Assembly: GCF_002878395.1 (NCBI RefSeq)
Contig: NC_061115.1
Span: 217,787,569-217,851,568, forward strand
Reading direction: 5' to 3'
Length of the DNA stretch: 64,000 nucleotides
Source of the DNA: Capsicum annuum
Taxonomy: Eukaryota > Streptophyta > Magnoliopsida > Solanales > Solanaceae
Shown here: positions 54,025-63,980 of the stretch, in pieces
Layout: the number at the start of each line of letters is the position of its first letter
Position numbering within the stretch: position 1 is the first letter of the stretch
Notes under the pieces: model-generated
The model's database searches: none
Told to the model about the DNA's origin: nothing
Seen by the model: the letters and a program-made list of their open reading frames with translations, nothing else
Translations under genes and position numbers: made by a program

Positions 54025-54102
54025 AGGGCAGTTCGGTGCACTAAAGCTACCGCTACGTATGGTGTCCGAGAAAGAACCCCACCACAAGAGTGTATCGTAC
54101 TA
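54025..54102 (+). mobile_element. SINE-like family A, head fragment
   Basis: 'GGGCAGTTCGGTGCACTAAA', 'GCTACCGCTACGTATGGTGT', 'CCACCACAAGAGTGTATCGT', ending abruptly at 'AC'. Confidence 0.7.
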
Positions 54103-54604
54103 TTAATGAAATATTCTACTATTAATTTTCAATATATTAATTTTCTACTATTAATGAAATATTCTATTTCTTCATTATAATGCTTTGCTCAATCAAATAT
54201 CATCATATATAAAAATAAAATTTTAAAACTATTTTCAATATTTTTTAAAAATTTAATTATTGAAAAGTTACATCCACCCATAAGCCTAAAAACTTCTAGT
54301 AAAAGAAATGAGTGGACAAAAATGCCTAATGCCTATTAGTTTGCTTTACTGGTCCTCCTCTCCTTGCTATTTCCTTTTCAAGATAATATAAAAAAGTGCA
54401 TTCGTCCGTTAAAATTTATTGATTCGATTAATTCAGATTCACGTTAAATAAATTTAGTGAGTTGCTATCCAGACAATTTTTTTCTTTTCAACACTCATAT
54501 TATATTCATTTTCTTTATTTCTTAGCGATGTTCGATATCTATATAAGAGTCCAACTAGATTCAATTTTGCGTCAAGAAGTTTCACATTAAAAATTAAAAA
54601 AGTA

Positions 54605-54893
54605 AAGCATCTAGTATCCCTAAACTATGATTAAATTTGCTACGATATATTTCAACTTCACGGGAATCTTATTACTCTGAAATTAAATTTTACCGTACTT
54701 TTATCAATCTTTTTAGCTGACGTAGAACCTTTGACGTGAACCTCATTTTATGTAATAAAAGTGCTACATCAGCATAAAAGGATGACAAAAATATGTTAAA
54801 ATTGAGTTCGGGAGGGAGGGGGAGGTAATAGGAACCATGTGAAGTTGGAGTGTATCGTTGAAGTTGAGTTTAGAGAGGTACTGAATGTTTATC
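54605..54893. mobile_element. Long-TIR MITE, family D
   Basis: Left arm 'TTTCAACTTCACGGGAATCT', 'TATTACTCTGAAATTAAATT', 'CTTTTTAGCTGACGTAGAAC'; right arm 'GCTACATCAGCATAAAAGGA', 'GAGGTAATAGGAACCATGTG', 'AAGTTGGAGTGTATC'. The core matches the 31.46-kb copy. Confidence 0.75.
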
Positions 54894-54949
54894 TCAGATA
54901 AAAATGTTTTCTAACAAATACAACACTTTGTACTCGACACAAACCTTTT

Positions 54950-55130
54950 TTTTTGTTTGTTTTTCATTCCGTGTTCGATACCTGCATTGGAGTCTCGACT
55001 AATTCGGATTGTGCATTGCAGGACCCATTCTGAAAGTGACGCTCCCAACAGAAATTTTTTCATACCCGAGACCTCTGATTAAGAATGAAGTAGTCCCATC
55101 ACTACACCACGAATCCATGATGATGACTCG
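54950..55130 (-). mobile_element. SINE-like element, family B
   Basis: Inverse orientation: T-rich start, 'CCGTGTTCGATACCTGCATT', 'GGAGTCTCGACTAATTCGGA', 'TCATACCCGAGACCTCTGAT', 'CACTACACCACGAATCCATG'. Confidence 0.7.
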
Positions 55131-55203
55131 AACCTTATACTGCTGGAATTGTAGCATATGTAAGATAAGATTAAATGCAAAGTCTTGGATCACTCACCTA
55201 CCA

Positions 55204-55245
55204 GGGGGTTTGGGGAGGGGGTGGGGGTGGGGGTGGGGGTGGGGG
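55204..55245 (+). repeat. G-rich (GGGGGT)n tract
   Basis: Five successive G4-G5 runs separated by single T, preceded by more G runs; a potential intramolecular G-quadruplex. Intergenic. Confidence 0.85.
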
Positions 55246-55249
55246 AATC

Positions 55250-55655
55250 ACCCACCTACCCACGACATTTTTTATTACTTTTACGATTTGCTATATTTTT
55301 CTAAAGTATTTTTGTTGAGTAAAATTCACAAATAATCACTTATTAGATCTTATAATTGCAAATTATAATCACTATTACAGAGTTTCAAATTTTACAGGCG
55401 AATCTACACCGTGACTATTTTTCGACTACATAATTAAAAATAGTCAATATTATTACTTACCAAAAAAAAAAAAAAAAAACATCCCACGGGAATTACAATG
55501 TTTGGTTTGAGAGATTATGAAAAATAATGCTACTTGGATAATTAATGCAACTTTTGGTATTTAGTTGTATAGAAAAAAAATAATCCCCAGATAATTAATC
55601 AGTGTTTAGCTAAATATTTGAATAATACACATTAAGTCAAGTCATACGAGACTAT
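55250..55655. other. Intergenic, no gene seen
   Basis: AT-rich; poly-A near 55463-55480. Nothing recognised. Confidence 0.6.
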
Positions 55656-55659
55656 GTAA

Positions 55660-55998
55660 TGGAAAATAACATAAATGTACACCTTAATTTATCATATCTT
55701 CATTGGATGTATCGAGGGCTAATAATGTATCTCAACACACCAAAAAAAGAAAACAATGTATTGGGAGCTATTTGTGTTTTTTCTTTTTACAAAAGAAAAC
55801 ATGTATCTTCATTTGAATATACTATATATCTCGCCAGACCCAAAATCGAAAGAAATATACCGGGAGCTATCTTCATTGAATATATCGAAAACTGATTATG
55901 TATTTTGATAGACCCAAAACTGAGATTTTCAGTAATTATGCAAAATGCCGAAATTTTCTATAATTAAGCTTCAAACTGCCAAAATTTATGTTGCTTGC
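55660..55998 (+). repeat. Dispersed repeat, second copy of the 53.25-kb repeat
   Basis: 'AACATAAATGTACACCTTAA', 'CGAGGGCTAATAATGTATCT', 'CAATGTATTGGGAGCTATTT', 'GATAGACCCAAAACTGAG', 'CCGAAATTTTCTATAATTAA', 'CAAAATTTATGTTGCTTG'. Same direction as the first copy. Confidence 0.7.
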
Positions 55999-56008
55999 CC
56001 TTATTAGA

Positions 56009-56125
56009 TAATCGTGCTGTCTGAATCAACTTACGGGCTTCTCAACTAATTTTATAAGGTAGTTGCTACTTCGTATCAACACAAGTACCGAATAACTTAG
56101 TTCATTAAGGCTACACAAGATGGTA
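56009..56125 (+). mobile_element. SINE-like family E fragment
   Basis: 'CGTGCTGTCTGAATCAACTT', 'ACGGGCTTCTCAACTAATTT', 'AACACAAGTACCGAATAACT'. Two other copies are at 56.94 and 57.2 kb. Confidence 0.5.
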
Positions 56126-56173
56126 AAATATAGTTGATATACTAGAAGAATAGTATCACATTTTCTTCTTTAA

Positions 56174-56345
56174 AGGGCAACCCGATGTACTAAAATTACC
56201 TCTATGTGTAGTGTCTGGAGAAGAGCCCTACCACAAGGGTGTATCGTACGCAGCCTTATCTTGCATTTCTACAAGACGCTGTTTCCAAGGCTTGAACCCG
56301 TGACCTCCTGATCACGTGACAATAACTTTACCACTTACTAGACCA
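56174..56345 (+). mobile_element. SINE-like family A, near-complete copy
   Basis: 'GGGCAACCCGATGTACTAAA', 'TACCTCTATGTGTAGTGTCT', 'CCACAAGGGTGTATCGTACG', 'CAGCCTTATCTTGCATTTCT', 'GCTTGAACCCGTGACCTCCT' (box-B-like), 'AATAACTTTACCACTTACTA'. It serves as the reference for the truncated, interrupted and tandemly repeated copies in this window. Family name not assigned; it resembles tRNA-derived Solanaceae SINEs of the TS/SolS kind. Confidence 0.75.
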
Positions 56346-56512
56346 AAATGTTTAAAACTTTGATAAGACTAAACCATAGAAGATCTGGTTAATCATTTGG
56401 TACACACCTTTATGGTTGACCATAGAATTATTTGTTGCAGCCAATCTTGATATAATTTCTTCAGTTTGGGAACTCTGGAAAGATTTTCTAGATTGTTTTA
56501 TTTTGAGCGTCT

Positions 56513-56622
56513 ATCGGAAACAACCTCTCTATCTCACCGCTCCTCTGAGGTAGTGGTATGCACTTACCGTCCCCAGACCCCCACTTGGTGGAAATATACT
56601 GGGTATGTTGTTGAGAACTGTA
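56513..56622 (-). mobile_element. SINE-like family C
   Basis: Inverse orientation: 'CGGAAACAACCTCTCTATCT', 'GAGGTAGTGGTATGCACTTA', 'CCGTCCCCAGACCCCCACTT', 'CTGGGTATGTTGTTG'. Confidence 0.7.
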
Positions 56623-56939
56623 GAAGGAAGGCAATAGCAGTAAATTAGAAAACTCCGATATCTCAACCAGCTGCTATTATTCAACAAATTACGGACTAGT
56701 TGAACGGCTGTTCTCAGCTTCTTGACATCAGATCATCTTGGACGTTTACTAATTCTCTTCAGGATGCGCGCTACCTTCATCAAGCTTGTAAACTCGCCAT
56801 TGACTCCAAAATCACTGTTTGATTGCTTCAATGAAAAATAAAGATGCCCTTAAAATTACCCCTATACAAACATTATACAATAGCAACAACCATTCATCAA
56901 ACCCAATCATTTTGGGATTGGCCTTTTTCTTTAAAAATA

Positions 56940-57066
56940 ACCGTGGTGTCTGGGCTAGCTTACGCACACCTTGACTAATTTCATACAATACCTGCCACCT
57001 CCCACCTCCCACCAGCACCAGGTACCAGGTAACTCCGTCCACCAAGACTAAAACAGATGAGATTGG
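56940..57066 (+). mobile_element. SINE-like family E
   Basis: 'ACCGTGGTGTCTGGGCTAGC', 'TTACGCACACCTTGACTAAT', 'CACCAGCACCAGGTACCAGG', 'TAACTCCGTCCACCAAGACT'. Best copy of three. Confidence 0.6.
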
Positions 57067-57204
57067 CTGTATGAATACTCACTATCCATGACGTTCCATT
57101 TGAACTCGTCTCAATCAAATATAACAGGAGATTATAAATCTATAACAAGAATAAAGTTTTACTGAAATTGAAGAACATAAATGACTTTCTTGCTGATAAC
57201 TGAG

Positions 57205-57285
57205 GTGTCCGAGTCAGCTTTCGTCACATCTCGACTAATATCACGAAATACATGTCACCTCTCGCTAGCAACAGGTACCCGGTAA
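57205..57285 (+). mobile_element. SINE-like family E fragment
   Basis: 'GAGGTGTCCGAGTCAGCTTT', 'CGTCACATCTCGACTAATAT', 'AGCAACAGGTACCCGGTAAT'. Truncated at the 3' side. Confidence 0.55.
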
Positions 57286-57389
57286 TGTAAGAACATAAAT
57301 GGTAGGACCTTTCTATTGCTAAAGTAGTTCGCACATGTTTGACTTCTGCCCAATGGCAATATGTTATCCCATCAAACCTAAGTTGCACG

Positions 57390-57500
57390 AACTCTTCACT
57401 TTTGATGCCGCACCCGTGTCGAATTATCCAAAAATACACTAGAATCCGACACGCACCCACAGACATTTTTGAAGAGTCCGAACAACATAGCATTAAACAA
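57390..57500. repeat. Dispersed repeat, single copy (as in P-loop intron 3)
   Basis: 'GCACCCGTGTCGAATTATCC', 'AAAAATACACTAGAATCCGA', 'CACGCACCCACAGACATTTT', 'GAAGAGTCCGAACAACATAG'. Same element as the tandem pair at 8.8-9.1 kb. Confidence 0.65.
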
Positions 57501-57504
57501 ACTT

Positions 57505-58090
57505 GATCGTAAATAAGAAGATAGGATAATGATCTCTCTACCAAATGCCAATTATTGAATGTGTTGACTTCAACTTATGTTTGTGAGATCAACTCTTTGT
57601 CTGGGTGCTCAACAACTACTTTTTCTGCAACAAAGACCCCATAATGCTGTTGCAATCTCTATTCAAATTCATCAAATCAATCTATAAAATTGAGCATAAC
57701 ACACGCGAATTTAGAAAAATACCAACCTGCGTTAAGCAGCTCGAGCTTGAGCTCGTGCTCCTCCCCAGCTTACGCTCCCTATTTCACAATTCTCCACTTT
57801 TATCGTCTGTCCCGGGGACTATATCAATGACATGTTTGTGCTCCTCTAAGATGAAATGCAACTTTACAAAGAACAATCCAGAGAAAACAGGAGTTTCAGT
57901 TGGGAGATAAATGCTATGAAAATGATATTTCGATATTTCTAAATCAGGAATTCCGCTATAATCATTTTTGTTTTGTCTACTCTCTGTGCTCGAACTCATA
58001 TTTCAAAGTTTGTGAAGTTGCTGCCGACGAAAATATCATAGCAAGAGAAATGCTAAAAAACGTTAGGTAAAGCACACGGAAGCATCCAAC
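57505..58090. other. Presumed 3' flank of the XH-domain pseudogene
   Basis: No recognisable gene. A 71-codon minus-strand frame (57784-57999, starting MSSSTESRQNKNDYSGIPDL) has a good start context but no recognisable domain; it may be a chance frame in the old 3' UTR. Confidence 0.45.
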
Positions 58091-58092
58091 AT

Positions 58093-60249
58093 TCAGTCGA
58101 GTTTCATTTTCTTTTTCCAGAGGTTTAGTAACATAGTAACTCCGTCCTGCAGAGTAGCTTTCTCACCAGCTTTATAATTCCACAACTCCGAAACGATGTA
58201 TCCTCCACTTGGGTTATATAAATTAATTCATCTTCATCGTCTATTACAGCCTGAAACAGCGTAACGGATTTTAATATAATAAAACTCAGTATAGAAAAAA
58301 CTGGTGAAAGTAGATCAAGTAAGAAATTGAAGTGTGTTTTGTTTATTTTTTATTCAGAAAGTAACAAATGCATATGATCAACATTCTTGAATATTCAAAT
58401 CTATAACGATGCATGATACATATATACACATATAAATATTATTAGATCAACTAGTATGAGATGCATGACAACAGATGTGTGATAGATTACAACAACATAC
58501 CCAATGAAATCCCACAAGTGGGGTGAGGGGAGAGTAGAGTGTACGCGGACTTTACCACTACCTTGTGGAGGTAGAGAGGCTGCTTGCGGAGGACCCTCAG
58601 CTCGAGTACAACAAATCGAAGCAAGTATGAAAAGGGGAAAACGATAGTGAAGAAAACATAGCAACTAATACGGAAGCAGTGACAACAACAAAATAGTGTG
58701 ATAACCGAAACAACACATGATGATAGAAATCAAAAGCCAGACACTATAATACTAAAGTTAATACTATGACAGACATCACCAAGCCTAATCCGATCGGTAA
58801 GCAAGACAATACTCCACTATCTACTGACCTTCTACCCTAATCCGCGACCTCCACACCCTCCTATCTAAGCTCATGTCCTCGGTAGGCTGAAGTTGCGCTG
58901 GGTATTGTCTAAGCTGAAGTTTGCGACAAATTGATATACGTAATTTGACTTCCAATAATATACGATAGTAGCCTAGATGTTTATGCCACGGATGAGGAAA
59001 ACGAACTAAAATCAAGTAGCAACCAGACTGCAATAGGAACAAGAGAAGACACACAGACATCTCTAAGGTGTCCACCACATAGGTCAAGTATATCGAATAA
59101 ATTCTCACAAAATGATCAGAATCCGAAAGTACACATCACAACATATCTGTGGTAGAAACTAAAACAAATGGATGCAAAACTACTTCTCTTCTAATTTAGT
59201 AATATGAGTTAAGCAGATCCAATGCCATGAACCAGAATAAGATAAGCATACCTGATGTTTCCCGTTTATGATGACTACTTTAAAGGGATGCCACTCAGGT
59301 CTCTAAGGCACTCCTCCCACAACGAACACAACTCAGGAGCTTTCTGCTCAGCTTCTACGTCATTATATCTCCTCTTCATTGCTTCAAGAAACACTCTCGA
59401 CAAGCCCTATAGAGAAATTTAACTGTCAATTCCTCAGATCTTGTCATTAAATGCTGAAGCCAGCCGAACTCCTCGACCCACCAAAAAGAGATTTTGATCC
59501 AGAAAGAAACAAAAACCAAAGCAAAAGGGAAAGAAAATTCTCAACATTACTACCCTGACAACAAAATTATACGCCATTCATTAAACCATTTTGGGCTTGT
59601 GGTATAATGTGCATCTATCTTCAAGTATACGGAATGAGCTCATAATGAAGGACATGAGTTGTTCTACTGCTCCGCCTACCTAAGCTCGCCAAAACACGCT
59701 ACAATATGTCATTAATAGTCTTCTTATTTTTAATGAATCATGCTATTTGCAGTTTTAATAAAACACACTCAAATATCCTGTAAAACGACAAGCCATTGTA
59801 GGCCTCCTTACATACATTAGCCATTTCTTTAAGTTCTTCCTGCAGCTCGTCATTGCTCTTTTGCTCCTTCAGAATCAAGGTTTGGATCAATGCCACAATT
59901 AAGCAGTGCGTCAACGTTTTCCAGAACTTCCTGATCGCCCTTTTCGTCAATGTGTTTCATAATCACTCGCAATCGCTCATCTTCTGTTTCACCTGCTGGT
60001 TTTGCATCGACTTGTTTCTCAAGCTTATAATTCTCTTATGGAGTTCCTCCTTTTGTTTCTGCAGACAACAAAATGACACCTTAACGACATGTTATATATC
60101 ACGTGAACATAAGAACTAAGATAATGTCAATAACAAGCAAAAGAGGAACCTGAAAAACATACCTTCCGTTCTGCCAATTTTAGTACTTTCTGATCAGCGT
60201 TCTTTTGCTCTTCAACCGCAGCAAAAAGGGATGTTTTTAGGATAGCATT
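58093..60249 (-). pseudogene. IDN2/FDM-like XH-domain gene, broken remnant
   Basis: Exon-like pieces on the minus strand: 60163-60249 (VEEQKNADQKVLKLAERK, coiled coil); to 60058 KQKEELHKRII, then after a lost base LEKQVDAKPAGETEDERLR and MKHIDEKGDQEVLENVDALL, then after another shift QTLILKEQKSNDELQEELK; 59252-59406 RVFLEAMKRRYNDVEAEQKA and ELCSLWEECLRD, a one-base loss, then EWHPFKVVIINGKHQ; 58093-58250 AVIDDEDELIY, then NPSGGYIVSELWNYKAGEKA. In FDM proteins about 20 residues stand between the last two parts, so some 60-70 bp are deleted. At least three frameshifts, this deletion and the absence of the zf-XS and XS domains show a pseudogene. Intact relatives act in RNA-directed DNA methylation. 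Splice sites are mostly still present. Confidence 0.88.
58486..59130 (+). mobile_element. SINE-like family C with a longer retroelement-like extension
   Basis: Starts 'AACAACATACCCAATGAAAT', 'CCCACAAGTGGGGTGAGGGG', 'GTACGCGGACTTTACCACTA', 'GGAGGTAGAGAGGCTGCTTG'. It continues with about 480 bp, including 'CCGCGACCTCCACACCCTCC' and 'TAAGCTCATGTCCTCGGTAG', a phrase I associate with an antisense LINE-like reverse-transcriptase fragment; that link is uncertain. It sits in an intron of the XH pseudogene. Confidence 0.55.
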
Positions 60250-60325
60250 CTGGAGGAACAAGAAAGACTTCATGATAACCATCTTCAACTCAAATAAAGA
60301 TAGTCACGTAAGAGTCCTTGATTCC

Positions 60326-62590
60326 TTAGCCTTTAACTATCGTAAGGCCTCTTTTGATCATTTGATTTTGCAATGCAAGAACTTCTTCTAGATTGCCAAT
60401 CTCTTGATATTTTCTTATAAGACATGAAAATACAACCTCATCAGGTTTAACACCCTTCTCAATCATCTCATCAAAAAAAATTCTCGCCCGAGGCACCTCG
60501 CCATTTTTTGAAAGCCCACAAATCAAAGCAGTGTAGGCATGAAGGTCAAGCTCCAAACCACTTTCGATCATTCTCCTTCGTAAATCTAAAGCATCTTCAA
60601 TATTTCCTTGCTTTAGATTTCCATCTATCAGCGATGTATAAACTATTTTATCTGGACATATCCCTTTGTCGAGCATTTCATTGAACATTTTTTCCGCAGC
60701 TTCTAGACATTTATTTCTACAGAAGCCATGAATTAAAGCTGTATACACAACGACATTAGGCTGCAAACCCATTTTTGGCATAGAATGGAAATGGTGCATT
60801 GCTTCCTCGACAAATCCCAGCCGACACAAGCCATCGATCAATGCAGAATACGTCACAACAGTAGGGGAAATACCTCTTTCCTGCATTTCACTTAGCAGAG
60901 TCTGTGCTTCGACGGATTTTCCAGCCTTAAAGTAAGCGTCGGCAAGTATTGTGTATACGACATAGTTTCCCTCGATTCCAAGACCCTTCATTTTATCGAA
61001 TAAAGCTTTGGCTTCTTCAAACTTATCGTCAGAGCAAAAACTCCATAAAACTATTCCATAGAGTAATGCGTCTGGTCTGATATTATTTTCTTTCATTTGT
61101 TCCATAATAATCAAAGCATCCACTAGCCTTTTCGACTTGATATACCCATGGATAAGAGCAGTATAAACTTCTAAATTCGGGACAATCCCATCCTTCAACA
61201 TGACCCTAAAAACTTCTTCAGCTTCCTTGATTTTCCCCTCGTTACAAAGTCCATCGACTAATGTAGCATACGTCACGACGTTTAACTTAACTCCTACCTC
61301 TACCATCTCTTTAACAAGCTTCAACGCTTCGTCAACTTTACCAACTTTAAAATGAGCATCAATCAACGAAGTATAAGTAAATTCGTTAGGAGCAAGACCA
61401 ACCCGTCTCATGTCTACAAAGAACTTAATAGCTCCTCGTAACATTCCTTCTTTAGCAAAAACATCAACAAATATGCTATAAGTAACCACGTTGGGCTTCA
61501 ACCCACTTTTCTTCATCTCATTCAGATACTCAAATGCTACCTCCATCCTTCCACATCGACAAAAACAATTAATCAATGTATTGTACGTTACTACATCAGG
61601 TCGACAACATTTAGATTCCTTCATTTCATCGTAGAGAGTAACCATATCTTCAAGCACCCCATGTTTACCAATTCCATCAATAAGAGAATTATACGTAACA
61701 ATATCCGGCTCAATCCCTCTATCCTTCATCTGCATAAACAACCTTTTCGCCACATTCAAATCCCCATCCTTACATAAATAACCAATCATTATATTGTACG
61801 TATACACATTTGCAACAATTCCCAACTCATTCATATCATCAAACAACTTCAACGACAACTTCTTATCACCTAACTTTGTCATTCTATGCAAAAGATAATT
61901 ACAAGATCGTGCTTTCGGTAGAACACTAAAACCTCTTGTCATCCTTAAAAAACACTCATTCGCCTCCTTAAGCAACCCCAACTCAATCAACGCACTAAAC
62001 AACGCGTCAAAAACCCCATACCCATTACCCCCCGCGAAACTACAAATAGTCCTCGCTGACCAAAGAACATCTAATACATCAACTACATGTACTACATCCC
62101 CATTTTTACCAACAACACCACGCAAAGTAACCAACTCTTTTAGAACATTATATGTATCACTATACATTCTAGAATAAAACAAAATGTGAGCTACTATACA
62201 ATAATCCTCAATAGTTAAACTCTTTTTCACCGAAGCCCATTTGAAAAACTTGAACACTAACCTCGGTTCATTTCTCAATGCTAGCAAGATTTTGTTAACA
62301 AATGATGATACATCAGAATCAATGTGTCTAAAAATCCTAAAATGACCTTCCCATTTCTCTTCCTCTTCCTGTATGATTATTTTTTTAATCAAATTAGGAT
62401 TGAAATACACCTCCTCAGCCTCGTTTAAATTGAAAGAATCAAAACTATTACTGTTATTTGTTGTGGTGGTGGAAAATAAGTATCTGAATAAAGAAGATTT
62501 GTTGGATATGGTACGATAAAATTGGCCACGAGCAAAAATTAACATGGCTTGTAGAACATAGAAGAAAATTGCTTCGCTAATTGACTCCAT
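60326..62590 (-). CDS. P-class pentatricopeptide repeat protein, At2g02150 (EMB2794)-like
   Basis: Intronless ORF of 754 residues, as is usual for plant PPR genes. About 16 consecutive P-type motifs of 35 residues run from roughly residue 194 to the end, each with a VxTYxxLIDGxCKxG..A..LF..M...G..P[DN] pattern (for example VVTYNTLINCFCRCGRMEVA). No E, DYW or SMR domain. The N-terminus ([20 protein letters not shown]), basic and Ser/Thr-rich, suggests an organelle transit peptide. The motif order and phrases such as MRRVGLAPNEFTYTSLIDA and DKIVYTSLIDGNLKQGNIED match the Arabidopsis At2g02150 type, where loss is embryo-lethal. The protein presumably binds a specific organelle RNA; the target is unknown. 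A second in-frame Met at residue 16 is an alternative start. The stop codon lies about 76 bp from the XH-domain pseudogene on the same strand. Confidence 0.95.
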   Translation of the reverse strand: MESISEAIFFYVLQAMLIFARGQFYRTISNKSSLFRYLFSTTTTNNSNSFDSFNLNEAEEVYFNPNLIKKIIIQEEEEKWEGHFRIFRHIDSDVSSFVNKILLALRNEPRLVFKFFKWASVKKSLTIEDYCIVAHILFYSRMYSDTYNVLKELVTLRGVVGKNGDVVHVVDVLDVLWSARTICSFAGGNGYGVFDALFSALIELGLLKEANECFLRMTRGFSVLPKARSCNYLLHRMTKLGDKKLSLKLFDDMNELGIVANVYTYNIMIGYLCKDGDLNVAKRLFMQMKDRGIEPDIVTYNSLIDGIGKHGVLEDMVTLYDEMKESKCCRPDVVTYNTLINCFCRCGRMEVAFEYLNEMKKSGLKPNVVTYSIFVDVFAKEGMLRGAIKFFVDMRRVGLAPNEFTYTSLIDAHFKVGKVDEALKLVKEMVEVGVKLNVVTYATLVDGLCNEGKIKEAEEVFRVMLKDGIVPNLEVYTALIHGYIKSKRLVDALIIMEQMKENNIRPDALLYGIVLWSFCSDDKFEEAKALFDKMKGLGIEGNYVVYTILADAYFKAGKSVEAQTLLSEMQERGISPTVVTYSALIDGLCRLGFVEEAMHHFHSMPKMGLQPNVVVYTALIHGFCRNKCLEAAEKMFNEMLDKGICPDKIVYTSLIDGNLKQGNIEDALDLRRRMIESGLELDLHAYTALICGLSKNGEVPRARIFFDEMIEKGVKPDEVVFSCLIRKYQEIGNLEEVLALQNQMIKRGLTIVKG

Positions 62591-62594
62591 TCAT

Positions 62595-62705
62595 TGCTCA
62601 CCTTGCAGGCTCGTTGAGTGAAGTTTTAGGGTTTAAGCATAGGAGAGAGAGAGAGAGAAAAGGCCCAAAATATTTCACTTAGCTTTTGGGTTTTAGAGTT
62701 TAGAC
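62595..62705 (-). promoter_or_regulatory. Leader/promoter side of the PPR gene
   Basis: Contains an (AG)n run at 62643-62659 (CT-repeat on the sense strand, a common plant core-promoter or leader feature). Then 'AAACCCAAAAGC' and 'AACCCTAAGTCTAAACTC' on the sense strand, with a telo-box-like AACCCTAA. Tentative. Confidence 0.4.
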
Positions 62706-62708
62706 TTA

Positions 62709-62970
62709 GGGTTGTTTGGTTGGGAAATAGTTATTTTAAAATAATTAATTTTATAATTAATTATTTTGGGATAATTTAGTCCATCATATGAGATAACTTA
62801 TTTTATCAGAGATTGTTTGATGTGAGGTAATTTCGGGATAAAATAATAATCTAAAGATAAAAATTTTAATATATATTTGATTGTAATATTTGAGATAATT
62901 TATTTCGGGATTAATAAATAGTATCGGGATAAATTATCCACATATTTGGTGGGATAACAATTCCACTATT
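62709..62970. mobile_element. MITE-like repeat with GGTTGTTTGGTTGGG end
   Basis: Starts GGTTGTTTGGTTGGGAAATAG; interior has repeated 'GGGATAATTTA', 'GAGATAACTTATTTTATCAG', 'GGGATAAATTATCC'. The right end is not clear. The same terminus occurs inverted near 63.85 kb, so the two could be the ends of one 1.1-kb element. Confidence 0.5.
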
Positions 62971-62974
62971 ATTT

Positions 62975-63740
62975 ATTCTTGAAATAAAATTAGAAAACGA
63001 TAGAATTACTCCCAAACTCTTTGTCTCACATACTAGAAAATATCTGGGATTTTACGGCTTATTGAGACAAATGCGTATAATTAAAAGACATGAAATATTT
63101 TATGTGGTTAACTTAACTACTTAATAGATGAATGAGAACACATGTAAAAGAAAATTGAATGAAAAATGTATAATTGAAACACTTTATCAACAGTTGAGGT
63201 ATTGAATTAAGCAAATTGCGTTATTTTTTGTCCTGTAAAATGTGTTACTTTTTTAAAAAATATATATTAGCGCGATTTTCTCCATTTTACTATCACAATT
63301 CAACCCGTACTGTGGCCTTTACTGTATCGCACTTCAAAGAAAGTTTTTATTATATTTAATAATTATAAAAAAGATAATAATGTATGATAAATGTGCTTCA
63401 AAACTATGTTAGTTATAAAAAATTCTCTTATTTATTTTTCATGAATATGGCCAATAAATTCCCTATCTTATTTGACAATTACTAAATTTAGAAGTTAAAT
63501 GTAGTAATTGTTGTCAAATATATTTTGTTAAAAAAAAACATTAAAAGGAACAATGAAAAAAGCAATTCTACGTCAAACGACATCATAAAAACTTACCAAT
63601 ACTCTTACCAATACAATTTTCATAAAAAGTTAGTTTAATAATTATTTTTATCAATACACTTTTCATAAAAATAATTATTAAACTAAATAAGGTAAGAGTT
63701 ATTTTTGTAAACACACAATCTATTCTTAAAAAGAATCCCA
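62975..63740. other. Intergenic, no gene seen
   Basis: AT-rich. A small inverted repeat at about 63580-63700 ('TTACCAATACTCTTACCAAT' / 'TAAGGTAAGAGTTATTTTTG' with 'TTTCATAAAAA..TTATTAAACTAA') is a further short MITE candidate. Confidence 0.5.
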
Positions 63741-63769
63741 TGCATATTATTTTTAATACCACAAACCAA

Positions 63770-63980
63770 ACAATCACTAAAAAGTAATATCAGGATAACT
63801 AATCTCTGTATAACTAATCACAGTATAACTTGTTTCCCAACCAAACGACCACTATGGTATAAATGATGGGATAAGTTATCCCGGTATTAGCTAATACCTC
63901 CAACAAATATGGGATAAAATAATCTTTTATTTTATTTCAGGACTACTTGTCCTTTATACTTCACACCAAACGACCCATGA
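63770..63980. mobile_element. MITE-like repeats with CCAACCAAACGACC ends
   Basis: 'TGTTTCCCAACCAAACGACC' at about 63831-63850 and 'CACACCAAACGACCC' at about 63963-63977 are two right-hand termini of the type seen at 7.05-7.23 kb. Between them are 'GATGGGATAAGTTATCCCGG' and 'GGGATAAAATAATC'. Boundaries are uncertain at the window edge. Confidence 0.5.

Noticed and set aside
57784..57999. 71-codon minus-strand frame starting MSSSTESRQNKNDY
   Set aside because: Good start context but no recognisable domain, no neighbours in frame, and it lies in the likely old 3' UTR of the XH pseudogene.
59853..60119. 88-codon plus-strand frame
   Set aside because: It is antisense to the coiled-coil exon remnants of the XH-domain pseudogene.
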